From: Paludibacter sp.
GTDB lineage: Bacteria > Bacteroidota > Bacteroidia > Bacteroidales > Paludibacteraceae
DNA length: 41,015 nucleotides
Direction of reading: 5' to 3'
NCBI GenBank assembly: GCA_020049515.1
Contig: JAIFKQ010000077.1
Span: 1-41,015 of the forward strand
Shown here in pieces: positions 1 through 7,854 of this stretch. Every line of letters begins with the position of its first letter. The stretch's first letter is position 1. Under the pieces are notes generated by a model. It saw only the letters and a list, made by a program, of their open reading frames with translations. It made no database searches and had not been told where the DNA came from. The position numbers and the translations under genes were made by a program.

Positions 1-2
1 AA

Positions 3-515
3 GATTTGTGCATCGGTATAGTGGGAGTGGGCAATGTAGGCAGCAAAGTGGCCAATGTTTGCAATTTGCTGGGCATGAAAGTGCTGCTCAATGACCCACC
101 GATGGCTCGTGCCGAAGGTGGAGACGCTTTTGTAAGTTTAACGGAAGTAATGGAAAAGGCAGACATTATTACGCTGCATGTTCCATTAAATATGAAGGGT
201 GATGATGCCACTTTTCATTTGGGAAATGAAGCTTTTTTGTCGCAATTAATTAAAAAGCCAATATTGATAAATTCTTGTCGCGGCGAAGTGATAGAAACGC
301 AAGCCGTGAAACAAGCATTAAAAAGTGGTCAACTTTCGGGTTTCGTTTGCGATTGTTGGGAAAACGAACCTGATATTGATTTGGAATTGCTATCCCTGAC
401 AACCATCGCCACGCCTCACATAGCGGGTTATTCTAAAGATGGTAAAGCTACTGGAACACAAATGAGTGTGAAAGCCATCAATGATTTCTTCGGTACATTG
501 ATGGAAAAGGACTGA
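3..515 (+). CDS. pdxB: Erythronate-4-phosphate dehydrogenase (PdxB), catalytic part, truncated by window edge and by a frameshift
   Basis: D-2-hydroxyacid dehydrogenase of the PdxB type, which oxidises 4-phosphoerythronate in DXP-dependent pyridoxal phosphate synthesis. The frame is open to the left edge, so the 5' end lies outside the window and the TTG at position 6 is not a real start. Visible are the Rossmann glycine motif (GIVGVGNVG), the Arg region (NSCRGEV), the acidic WENEPDID stretch and the catalytic His in TPHIAGYS, as in the family. The frame stops at 513-515, just where the C-terminal PdxB dimerisation domain should follow. That domain is encoded immediately downstream in another frame. 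A linker of roughly 20 residues that I expect between the two from family knowledge also seems to be missing. I infer a damaged gene, or an assembly error. Confidence 0.85.
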   Translation, partial: DLCIGIVGVGNVGSKVANVCNLLGMKVLLNDPPMARAEGGDAFVSLTEVMEKADIITLHVPLNMKGDDATFHLGNEAFLSQLIKKPILINSCRGEVIETQAVKQALKSGQLSGFVCDCWENEPDIDLELLSLTTIATPHIAGYSKDGKATGTQMSVKAINDFFGTLMEKD

Positions 516-763
516 GCGAGCAGGATATTATTTCAAAAGCCATCCTTTCAACCTACGATATTCGCAATGACGATAGGGAATTCCGTAACAATACCGAACT
601 TTTTGAACAGTTGCGTGGTGATTATCCCACACGAAGGGAATTTTCGGCTTTTACGATTGATGCGAATAATATAGAACAGAAAACTTTTGATAAACTGATA
701 AAATTAGGGTTTAAAAAGCCCCCAGCGCCCACAGGGGGAGTTTCTCAGGGAGCAAATAAATGA
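512..763 (+). pseudogene. pdxB: Out-of-frame C-terminal dimerisation domain of PdxB
   Basis: Read in the frame starting at 512, this stretch encodes LSEQDIISKAILSTYDIRND, then an RNNTELFEQLRGDYPTRREF stretch and a KLIKLGF end, before a TGA at 761-763. This is the typical PdxB C-terminal domain (YD-x-R-x-DD, FE-x-LR-x-x-Y-x-x-RRE, LGF). It overlaps the upstream frame in the -1 register: re-reading the C at 512 joins the two frames. The last residues run into a C/G-rich dispersed repeat at 716-745. No start codon or ribosome site of its own is evident, so it is most simply the detached end of the same gene. Confidence 0.8.
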
Positions 764-818
764 ACAAATAAATAATTATACTAACTAAAATTTCCCCTTT
801 AGGGGATTAAGGGGTCTT
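716..818. repeat. Two C/G-rich palindromic intergenic repeat remnants
   Basis: At 716-745 a run of C is followed by ACAGGGGGAGTTT. At 788-818 there is TTCCCCTTTAGGGGATTAAGG. Both resemble the short imperfect palindromes (CCCCTTTAGGGG type) scattered between genes in many Bacteroidota genomes. The second sits directly in front of gnd. A weaker relative (ACCGAAAGGGGA and CCTTCGGGGGCT) occurs at 16506-16580 before the O-methyltransferase gene. Confidence 0.5.
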
Positions 819-821
819 ATT

Positions 822-2276
822 ATGAAACAAAAAGCAGACATTGGATTAATTGGTTTGGCCGTAATGGGCGAAAACCTTGTATTGAACATGGAAAGCAAAG
901 GCTTTACCGTAGGTGTTTTCAACCGCTCGGTTGACAAAGTGGATAAATTTATTGCTGGACGTGGTGCAGGAAAAAACTTCATCGGTGCACATTCTATCGA
1001 AGAACTTTGTGCTTCGTTGGCAAAACCGCGTAAAGTAATGATGCTCGTGAAAGCTGGTCAGGCTGTTGACGATTTTATCGAACTTCTTCTTCCACATTTA
1101 GAAGCTGGCGATATTATTATTGATGGTGGTAATACGCATTTTCCTGATACCATTCGTCGTGCCAAATACGTAGAAAGCAAAGGTTTATTGTATGTTGGAA
1201 CTGGTGTTTCGGGTGGCGAAGAAGGTGCATTGCTCGGCCCTTCAATGATGCCGGGCGGTTCTCCAGCTGCTTGGCCAGCAGTTAAAGAAATTTTCCAGGC
1301 TGTATCTGCTAAAGTTGAAGATAACGTACCTTGTTGCGACTGGGTAGGCGAAGGCGGTGCCGGACACTTTGTGAAAATGGTGCACAACGGTATTGAATAC
1401 GGTGATATGCAAATTATTTGCGAAGCGTATCAGGTAATGAAAGAAATGTTGGGAATGAATGCTGACGAAATGCATGAAGTTTTCAAAACATGGAACGAAG
1501 GTGACTTGGATTCATATTTGATTGAAATTACCCGCGATATCTTGGGTTACAAAGATGAGAATGGCGAAGCATTGGTAGAAAAAATTCTAGATACAGCAGG
1601 TCAAAAAGGTACTGGTAAATGGACCGCAGTTTCGGCGCTCGATTTAGGTATTCCATTGACTTTGATTGGCGAATCGGTTTTTGCCCGTTGTTTGTCGGCA
1701 CAAAAAGACTTGCGTGTGGAAGCTTCTAAAGTGATTGCCGGTCCAGATGCTAAATTCATTGGCGACAAGGCTCAAATGATTTCCGACTTGAAAGATGCTT
1801 TGTTTGGAGCAAAAATTATTTCGTACGCTCAAGGTTATAACTTGATGATGGAAGCAGCCAAAGAATACAAATGGAACCTGAACTATGGCGGCATTGCTTT
1901 GATGTGGCGCGGTGGTTGCATTATCCGTTCCGTATTTTTGGTGGATATCAAAACTGCTTTTGATAAAAATCCAAACTTGCATAACTTGTTATTGGACGAC
2001 CATTTCAACCAAATTGTACAAAAAGCCCAAGCCGGATGGCGTCGTGTGTGTGCTACTGCATTGACCAACGGAATTCCTGTTCCTGCACTCACGGCAGCTC
2101 TTTGCTACTTCGATGGATTGCGCTCGGATCGTTTGCCAGCCAACCTATTGCAAGCACAACGTGACTATTTTGGTGCTCATACCTACGAACGTTTGGACAA
2201 ACCACGCGGACAGTTTTTCCATACCAACTGGACGGGTAGAGGCGGTGACACTGCTTCTACAACTTATGAAGTATAA
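822..2276 (+). CDS. gnd: 6-phosphogluconate dehydrogenase, decarboxylating
   Basis: Oxidises and decarboxylates 6-phosphogluconate to ribulose 5-phosphate with reduction of NADP (or NAD) in the oxidative pentose phosphate pathway; cytoplasmic. At 484 residues it is full length for the long homodimeric form. The N-terminal dinucleotide fold carries GLAVMGENLVLNM. The VSGGEEGALLGPSMMPGG stretch and the GAGHFVKMVHNGIEYGDMQ segment hold the catalytic Lys and substrate-binding residues. The C-terminus contains TNWTGRGGD as in the family. The ATG at 822 is the natural start. The gene is usually found with zwf and pgl, but neither is adjacent here. A terminator follows at 2310-2345. Confidence 0.97.
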   Translation: MKQKADIGLIGLAVMGENLVLNMESKGFTVGVFNRSVDKVDKFIAGRGAGKNFIGAHSIEELCASLAKPRKVMMLVKAGQAVDDFIELLLPHLEAGDIIIDGGNTHFPDTIRRAKYVESKGLLYVGTGVSGGEEGALLGPSMMPGGSPAAWPAVKEIFQAVSAKVEDNVPCCDWVGEGGAGHFVKMVHNGIEYGDMQIICEAYQVMKEMLGMNADEMHEVFKTWNEGDLDSYLIEITRDILGYKDENGEALVEKILDTAGQKGTGKWTAVSALDLGIPLTLIGESVFARCLSAQKDLRVEASKVIAGPDAKFIGDKAQMISDLKDALFGAKIISYAQGYNLMMEAAKEYKWNLNYGGIALMWRGGCIIRSVFLVDIKTAFDKNPNLHNLLLDDHFNQIVQKAQAGWRRVCATALTNGIPVPALTAALCYFDGLRSDRLPANLLQAQRDYFGAHTYERLDKPRGQFFHTNWTGRGGDTASTTYEV

Positions 2277-2309
2277 CCCTTGTTTATTCCCGTAATAAAA
2301 TTTTTCACT

Positions 2310-2345
2310 AAAGCCCCTCCAAATTATAGAGGGGCTTTTTCTTTT
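2310..2345 (+). terminator. Intrinsic terminator after gnd
   Basis: A perfect 10-bp stem, AAAGCCCCTC (2310-2319) with GAGGGGCTTT (2329-2338), closes a 9-base loop and runs into T-rich sequence. Confidence 0.9.
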
Positions 2346-2734
2346 ATGTAAGTAGAAACTAAGTGCAATTTGTTGATTTTTATGTAGTTAATGAATTTTT
2401 AAATTAAAGTTGCTGTTTTTTTTTTTCAATTGTTGTTTGAATAATTCGTTATTCTGAAACTCAGTTTTTTAGTGAAATATATGTGTTTTATTGCCAAATG
2501 ATTAAAGGAATCTAGTGAAAACAAAAGTGAAAATAAATCTTAAAAGTGCTGGGAAGTTAGAACAAATAAACTACCTTTGCAAAACGTAAAGGAATTAAGT
2601 TGGAGCAAAAGAAAGTGTTGACAACATCAAATTTAAAAACGGAAAAACGAACTTAGCAAATCTAAATATATTTTCCAAACAAATTACTTGGTTTATTAAA
2701 TTATTAGTTTGAGTTAGTTCGAATAAATATACCA
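2346..2734. other. Gene-free stretch between gnd and tRNA-Leu, with a possible promoter
   Basis: I see no gene here. TACCTTTG at 2572-2579 matches the Bacteroidota -7 consensus TAnnTTTG on the plus strand, but no TTTG is visible at the -33 distance. It could start a transcript of about 150 bases before the mature tRNA. That role is inferred. Confidence 0.4.
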
Positions 2735-2818
2735 GCGCAAATGGTGAAATTGGTAGACATGCTACTTTGAGGGGGTAGTGCCGGTTACGGTGTGTGGGTT
2801 CGAATCCCATTTTGCGCA
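2735..2818 (+). tRNA. tRNA-Leu(GAG)
   Basis: Acceptor arms GCGCAAA (2735-2741) and TTTGCGC (2811-2817) pair perfectly, with A2818 as discriminator. The D-arm region reads GGTGAAATTGGTAGACATGC. The anticodon stem CTACT/GGTAG encloses the loop TTGAGGG, giving anticodon GAG at 2769-2771. A class-II variable arm (TGCCGGTTACGGTG region) precedes the T-arm GTGGGTTCGAATCCCAT. CCA is not encoded. The length of 84 bases and the long variable arm fit tRNA-Leu. Confidence 0.95.
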
Positions 2819-2911
2819 CTCTTATTTTATATTCTGAATATCTTCACATTTGAAAGAATGCATCGATAAGTGTATATAACAACTTGTTGAAAAAATTAGT
2901 AAAATATTGTT

Positions 2912-2970
2912 ATACCAAAACTTTGTTTTCCTGTTGGAAATATAACAAAGTCTTGGTATTTTTATTTTAC
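2912..2970 (+). terminator. Strong hairpin terminator downstream of tRNA-Leu
   Basis: A 16-bp stem with one mismatch (ATACCAAAACTTTGTT at 2912-2927 with AACAAAGTCTTGGTAT at 2944-2959) encloses a small inner hairpin (TTCC-TGTT-GGAA). It is followed by a T-rich run at 2960-2970. It may also end the minus-strand transcript from the gene at 3069. Confidence 0.8.
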
Positions 2971-3068
2971 TAAAGCTGCGAAAATGGCTGGTTGAAAATT
3001 ACCCGGCTTTCAAAATTTAGGATAAATATTTGAGTAATCTAAATTTTCAGAAATAGGTTCTCAACGAG

Positions 3069-3821
3069 TTAGAAAAGACTTTGTTCATTCAATTCTGAAT
3101 AATATACCTTATCCATTATTTCTTTTACATTTCTATTAGCGTGCACGTTACTAGCTATTTTACTAATGGTGTGGGCTTTCATTCCATGGTCATTGTAAGG
3201 TTTTATAAGTTGTCGAATTTGTTCGGCCGGAGTTTGTGGTGCTAACCAAGTTTTGCAATCTTGATTTGACAGTATCAGCGGCATTCGCTTTTTTAAGTTG
3301 TGAATCATTTCCATCAGCGGATTGGCCTCGGTAGTGAGTATGCTAAATGTTTTTCGCACTTCGCCAGTTTTCTTGTCAATCCAATTGTCGTAAACTGCAC
3401 CTACCAAAAAAGCTGCATTGTCTTTTGGGGCTACAAAGTATGGATATTTAAGCCCATTCACGTCTCTCCATTCATAAAACCCACTCACAGGAAGCAGACA
3501 ACGGTGTGTAATAATATTTTGTTTAAACGAAGGCTTCTCAAAAATCGTTTCGCCTCGGGCATTTAGTGTTTTTGTACGCCAATCATTGGCGCTCGACGCA
3601 TCCTTAACCCAACTCGGTATCAAGCCCCATTGGTACATTTCTATTCCATCGTTTTTTATCACTGGCAAAGCTGGATGCGTAAAGCCATTTACGAGGTACA
3701 TATCCGGAAAATCAGGCATTTTAGATTTGTCCAGGTTAACTTTTGGCTCAGGTAAGCTATTGTAATATTGCTCTGCTGTCATTAACACTCCTTTGCGTAA
3801 TATGGCTACAGTAAAACACAT
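3069..3821 (-). CDS. SOS response-associated peptidase, YedK/HMCES family
   Basis: SRAP-domain protein. The family forms a covalent thiazolidine crosslink through Cys2 to abasic sites in single-stranded DNA and so shields them during replication. Cys is residue 2 directly after the initiator Met, as catalysis requires. The other family landmarks are Asn87 in LNARGE, Glu117 in GFYEW and His174 in MIHNLKKRMP. The length of 250 residues is normal for the Bacteroidota form. The start is fixed by the need for an exposed Cys2. It stands alone on the minus strand. Upstream, reverse-strand TAGGTTTG at 4102-4109 matches the -7 consensus but lies about 280 bases away. Confidence 0.93.
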   Translation of the reverse strand: MCFTVAILRKGVLMTAEQYYNSLPEPKVNLDKSKMPDFPDMYLVNGFTHPALPVIKNDGIEMYQWGLIPSWVKDASSANDWRTKTLNARGETIFEKPSFKQNIITHRCLLPVSGFYEWRDVNGLKYPYFVAPKDNAAFLVGAVYDNWIDKKTGEVRKTFSILTTEANPLMEMIHNLKKRMPLILSNQDCKTWLAPQTPAEQIRQLIKPYNDHGMKAHTISKIASNVHANRNVKEIMDKVYYSELNEQSLF

Positions 3822-4237
3822 GCGATTATTGAGATTAAAGTAAATATAGTTGATCTACTAACAATTGAGTCCGTTTTGATTAAAAATCAAAAATGATATA
3901 ACATGAAACATTAACTTTAATATCGTGTTTTTTTAGCACAAAATCCATGCAAGATTTGGTTCCTAAAGTTTGTTCTGCAAGATAGAGGTTCAATATTCAA
4001 TGGTTTTTTATATTATTCTCAAGTTTAGAATTGAATAGACAGTATGCAAGCCGTTCGGTTTTTTTTTAATATTATCAAAAACCATTAATATTTTTCATTT
4101 TCAAACCTATAGTAAATTGTTAATTAGGTATTTGATCTTAATCTTAATTGAATTGATTTAGATTTTCTTGATAATACACCGATGTTTTTCCGTATTAAGT
4201 ATTTGTTTTTTCTAGCTCAGCGTATTAGACTTTAATT
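3822..4237. other. Gene-free AT-rich stretch between the YedK-type gene and gcvP
   Basis: No coding potential is visible. A 10-bp inverted repeat, AATGGTTTTT at 3999-4008 and AAAAACCATT at 4077-4086, flanks 68 bases. Its significance is unclear. Confidence 0.4.
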
Positions 4238-7093
4238 TTATTTCGCCCATTCACTTGTAGGTCTGCAAGTACACACCAAATTTCTATCCCCGAAAGCATT
4301 ATCAACCCTAGCCACATTTACCCAAAACTTATTTTCGGCCACCCAAGAAGTTGGATATGCGGCTTTTACCCTGGTATAGCAATGATTCCATTCGTCCGAA
4401 ACAATTGAATATTCAGGGTGTGGCGCATTCATTAACACATTGTCCGTAGCATCCGCGGTACCGTTTTCAATTTCTTTTATTTCGGTATAAATTTGTAGCA
4501 TGGCATCTGCAAAGCGATTTAATTCTGCCAGCGATTCACTTTCAGTTGGCTCTATCATCAAAGTGCCATGCACAGGAAACGAAAGGGTAGGAGCATGAAA
4601 CCCATAGTCCATCAACCGTTTAGCTATATCGCTCTCTGTTATTCCCGAGGTGGCTTTGAAATTTCTAGCTTCCAAAATCAGTTCGTGACCCACACGGCCA
4701 TTTTCGCCAGTATAAAGTACACCATAACTGTCTTTTAGTCTAGCAGCTAAATAATTAGCATTCAGAATGGCTATCTTGGTAGCTTGCGTTAAGCCCTCTT
4801 CGCCAAGCATTCTAATATATCCATACGTAATTGTCAACACGCTGGCGCTTCCGTAAGGTGCTGCCGAAACGGTGTTTTCACCGTACGATTTGCTGGGTAA
4901 AAATGCTGCCAAATGCTCTGCTACACATATTGGACCTACACCTGGACCACCACCACCATGGGGAATGGCAAAGGTTTTATGTAAATTCAAATGGCAAACA
5001 TCGGCACCTATTGTACCTGGATTTGTGAGTCCCACTTGTGCATTCATATTAGCTCCATCAAGATAAACTTGTCCGCCATTGGCATGAATCGTTTCGCACA
5101 TTTCCTTTACATGCGCTTCAAAAATTCCGTGAGTGGAAGGATATGTAATCATGCATCCCGCCAAAGTTTCTTTGTTGGATTCGGCTTTTTCTTTCCAATC
5201 AATTAAATCGGTATTTCCATTTTCGTCGCATTTTATTACAATTATGTCAAATCCGGCTTGGTGCGCACTGGCAGGGTTTGTGCCGTGTGCCGAAGACGGA
5301 ATAAGCACCGTTTTTCGCTCGGTTTCGCCGCGCGATTTATAATACGAGCGAATGGCCATCAATCCAGCATACTCGCCAGCAGCACCCGAATTGGGCTGCA
5401 AACTACAAGCTGCAAAACCAGTTATGGCGCATAAAAACTTTTCAAGTTCCGTAATCAATTCATTGTAACCCTCAGTTTGGTCGGTAGGTGCCAACGGATG
5501 AATTCCACCAAACTCAGGGCGACTTAATGGAAGTAATTCCGAAGCTGCGTTCAATTTCATGGTACACGACCCGAGCGAAATCATCGAGTGAGTTAGCGAA
5601 ATATCGCGGCGTTCCAGTTTTTTGATATAGCGCATCATTTCCGTCTCACTGTGAAAGTTGCTAAAAATATCATTAGTCAAAAATGATGAAATACGCTCAA
5701 AATTTTCGTCGAATGAAATCAAATTTTCAAATTCTGACTCATCTTCAGCGTACACCGATTCACAATCGCCAGCCGAAGCAAAAATTTCTATCAATGCATT
5801 TACGTCGTCTATATCTGTTGTTTCGTCAAAGCTGATACCGATTTCACCAGTTGCAAAATAGCGGAAATTCACTTCATATTCCAAGGCAATATTTTTCAAC
5901 TTTTCTACTGTAACTCCTTCGGGTAGAGTTATTTTCAATGTGTCAAAAAAGTTTTCATTCTCTTGCGAATAACCATACACTGGCAAAATTTCGTTGATAT
6001 AAGTAGCTATGGCATGTATCCGCTGCGAAATGGTTTTAATTCCTTCGGCGCCATGATATACAGTGTAAAACCCAGCCATAGAGGCTAATAGCGCTTGTGC
6101 GGTACAAATATTCGAAGTCGCTTTTTCGCGCTTGATGTGTTGCTCTCGCGTTTGTAGGGCCATTCGCAAGGCTGGCTTGCCGTTTACGTCTTTGCTTATA
6201 CCAATAATTCGTCCGGGCATATCACGTTTAAATTCCTCACGAGTAGCAAAATATGCTGCCGACGGACCGCCAAATCCCATCGGAATTCCCCAACGTTGAG
6301 TAGAACCGAATGCGATATCCGCACCCCATTCTCCCGGAGGTGTGAGCAATGCTAAGCTAAGCAAATCAGCTGCTACAGCCACTTTGCAGTTTTTAGTATG
6401 CGCTTCGGCTACAAAATCGGCATAATCTTCAATGCTTCCGTTAGCATTTGGATATTGAATAATGGCACCGTAATGTTTGTCGGTAAAACGCATGGTATCG
6501 TAATTACCAATTTGTAATTCAATACCTTGCGCTTCGGCACGCGTGTGAAGCACTGCCAAAATGGAAGGGAAAGTATTTTCATCAACAAACAAAATGTTGG
6601 CTTTGTTTTTCAGTTGGTCGCGACTACGCAAATTGAGCATCATGGTAGCAGCTTCGGCAGCGGCAGTTGCTTCATCTAGTAATGATGCATTGGCAAGAGG
6701 AAGAGCCGTAAAGTCACATACTGCCGTTTGAAAATTCAGCAAAGCCTCCAATCGTCCTTGCGAAATTTCGGCTTGATAAGGTGTGTAGGAAGTGTACCAC
6801 GATGGATTTTCAAAAACATTTCGTTGAATAACAGCAGGAGTACATGTATCGTACCAACCTTGACCAATATAGGTAGTGAAAAGTTGATTTTTCGACGCAA
6901 TTTCAGCAATATGTTCAGCGTATTGTCGTTCGGTAAGTGCTTCGGGCAATTCAATAGTTTGTTCTAATTGAATGGATGCTGGTATAGTTTGGGCAATCAA
7001 CTCTTCTAAATTATTTACTCCAATTGCTTGAAGCATAAATGCTTCGTCTTTTTCCGAAATGCCTATATGGCGAGCTTGCAGTAAGTCTTTCAT
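4238..7093 (-). CDS. gcvP: Glycine dehydrogenase (aminomethyl-transferring), P-protein
   Basis: PLP-dependent glycine decarboxylase of the glycine cleavage system: it releases CO2 from glycine and passes the aminomethyl group to lipoyl GcvH. The single 951-residue chain is the fused GcvPA+GcvPB form. The PLP lysine lies in HLNLHKTFAIPHGGGGPG near residue 700, and SLGSCTMKLNA and the C-terminal RVDNAFGDRNLVCTC are family-typical. The other glycine cleavage genes are not adjacent, which is common in this phylum. A -7 promoter box precedes it at 7124-7131. The ATG at 7091-7093 gives a standard N-terminus. No glycine riboswitch is recognisable upstream. Confidence 0.97.
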   Translation of the reverse strand: MKDLLQARHIGISEKDEAFMLQAIGVNNLEELIAQTIPASIQLEQTIELPEALTERQYAEHIAEIASKNQLFTTYIGQGWYDTCTPAVIQRNVFENPSWYTSYTPYQAEISQGRLEALLNFQTAVCDFTALPLANASLLDEATAAAEAATMMLNLRSRDQLKNKANILFVDENTFPSILAVLHTRAEAQGIELQIGNYDTMRFTDKHYGAIIQYPNANGSIEDYADFVAEAHTKNCKVAVAADLLSLALLTPPGEWGADIAFGSTQRWGIPMGFGGPSAAYFATREEFKRDMPGRIIGISKDVNGKPALRMALQTREQHIKREKATSNICTAQALLASMAGFYTVYHGAEGIKTISQRIHAIATYINEILPVYGYSQENENFFDTLKITLPEGVTVEKLKNIALEYEVNFRYFATGEIGISFDETTDIDDVNALIEIFASAGDCESVYAEDESEFENLISFDENFERISSFLTNDIFSNFHSETEMMRYIKKLERRDISLTHSMISLGSCTMKLNAASELLPLSRPEFGGIHPLAPTDQTEGYNELITELEKFLCAITGFAACSLQPNSGAAGEYAGLMAIRSYYKSRGETERKTVLIPSSAHGTNPASAHQAGFDIIVIKCDENGNTDLIDWKEKAESNKETLAGCMITYPSTHGIFEAHVKEMCETIHANGGQVYLDGANMNAQVGLTNPGTIGADVCHLNLHKTFAIPHGGGGPGVGPICVAEHLAAFLPSKSYGENTVSAAPYGSASVLTITYGYIRMLGEEGLTQATKIAILNANYLAARLKDSYGVLYTGENGRVGHELILEARNFKATSGITESDIAKRLMDYGFHAPTLSFPVHGTLMIEPTESESLAELNRFADAMLQIYTEIKEIENGTADATDNVLMNAPHPEYSIVSDEWNHCYTRVKAAYPTSWVAENKFWVNVARVDNAFGDRNLVCTCRPTSEWAK

Positions 7094-7123
7094 CGTAAGT
7101 GAGAATTATTTTTTTTCAAGCCG

Positions 7124-7131
7124 CAAAGGTA
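7124..7131 (-). promoter_or_regulatory. Promoter -7 box for gcvP
   Basis: The reverse strand reads TACCTTTG, an exact match to TAnnTTTG, placed about 31 bases before the gcvP start codon. No clear TTTG -33 box is seen at the expected distance. Confidence 0.6.
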
Positions 7132-7428
7132 CTTTTTTCTTTTTGAAAGAAATCCACTATAAATAAAAAGATATGAACAAAATAGGGTAGTTTTTATTCC
7201 ATTTACAGGTTGTAAGTTATAACCTTAAATTGTCACTATTAGTAGTAAAATAGATTATTTTTGTGACAAATTTAAAATGTTTACCCGTAAGCTCTTAAGA
7301 TGAATTAGCTAAGTGTTGATTATTTTAAATATTGCAAAAATGCAGTATGAAATAATTTGATACAGAACTATTATTGTCACTTTTTAGTTAAGTTCAAATA
7401 GGAAATGTATATAAAGTAAATATAAATT

Positions 7429-7665
7429 ATGCTTCGCGATATTCGTAAACAATCCATTTTTTGACCGCTCGACGAACAGAACATTTTGCCAAATCCTTAC
7501 ACCCAATTTGATATATGGCTTCAGGAAGTAATTAAAAATAAGCAACTTGAACCTTCAGCCATGGTGCTTTTTCAATAAATGGTAGTAGCCCGAGAGCATT
7601 TCGATAATGGATTTCTGTGGATGGAGACTCTGAAACGAAGAAGTATTTTAAAACAGAGCTTAATA
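7429..7665 (+). pseudogene. Decayed pdxH-like (pyridoxamine 5'-phosphate oxidase) remnant
   Basis: One reading frame, interrupted by stops at 7462 and 7576, encodes MLRDIRKQSIF, then PLDEQNILPNPYTQFDIWLQ followed by EVIKNKQLEPSAMVL, then VVAREHFDNGFLWMETLKRR. The order and wording match the N-terminal third of PdxH: IRK, then NP-x-x-QF-x-x-W-x-x-EA, then EP-x-AM-x-L, then a lysine-rich FDE-x-GF-x-x-YTNY region. The segment between AMVL and the FD-x-GF part is shortened and everything C-terminal is gone, ending at TAG 7666. The intact enzyme oxidises pyridoxine or pyridoxamine phosphate to PLP. This copy cannot make it. Confidence 0.7.
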
Positions 7666-7777
7666 TAGACTTAATACGGTGGTATTTAGCCTAACAACAA
7701 TAATAATAATTTAACTAACTGGAGTGGTTTACTGCAACATGGGTTAATATTTAAATAAGGAAAAATAATTTTTCAAG

Positions 7778-7809
7778 AAAAAAGGGAAGATAAAACTCTT
7801 CCCTTTTTT
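7778..7809. terminator. Bidirectional intrinsic terminator
   Basis: A perfect 12-bp stem, AAAAAAGGGAAG (7778-7789) with CTTCCCTTTTTT (7798-7809), has an 8-base loop. It lies 46 bases beyond the stop of the minus-strand gene at 7855-9285, which it probably terminates. It has a T-run in either direction. Confidence 0.85.
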
Positions 7810-7854
7810 TCAGAAATGCAATGAACCTCAATATTTCACATTAATACTGGGTTA

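Noticed and set aside
785-2092. Several long frames opposite gnd
   Set aside because: They are antisense shadows of a strongly conserved gene, with no family features.
2595-2819. Minus-strand frame over the tRNA-Leu gene
   Set aside because: It covers a clear tRNA; the MRKMGFEPTHRNRH-like text is a known false product of antisense tRNA sequence.
4831-5342. Plus-strand frames inside gcvP
   Set aside because: Shadows of the gcvP coding sequence; the His-rich run comes from antisense reading of the glycine-rich PLP loop.
7094-7200. Glycine riboswitch in front of gcvP
   Set aside because: The leader from the -7 box to the ATG is only about 25-30 bases, too short for the known aptamer, and no aptamer core is visible.
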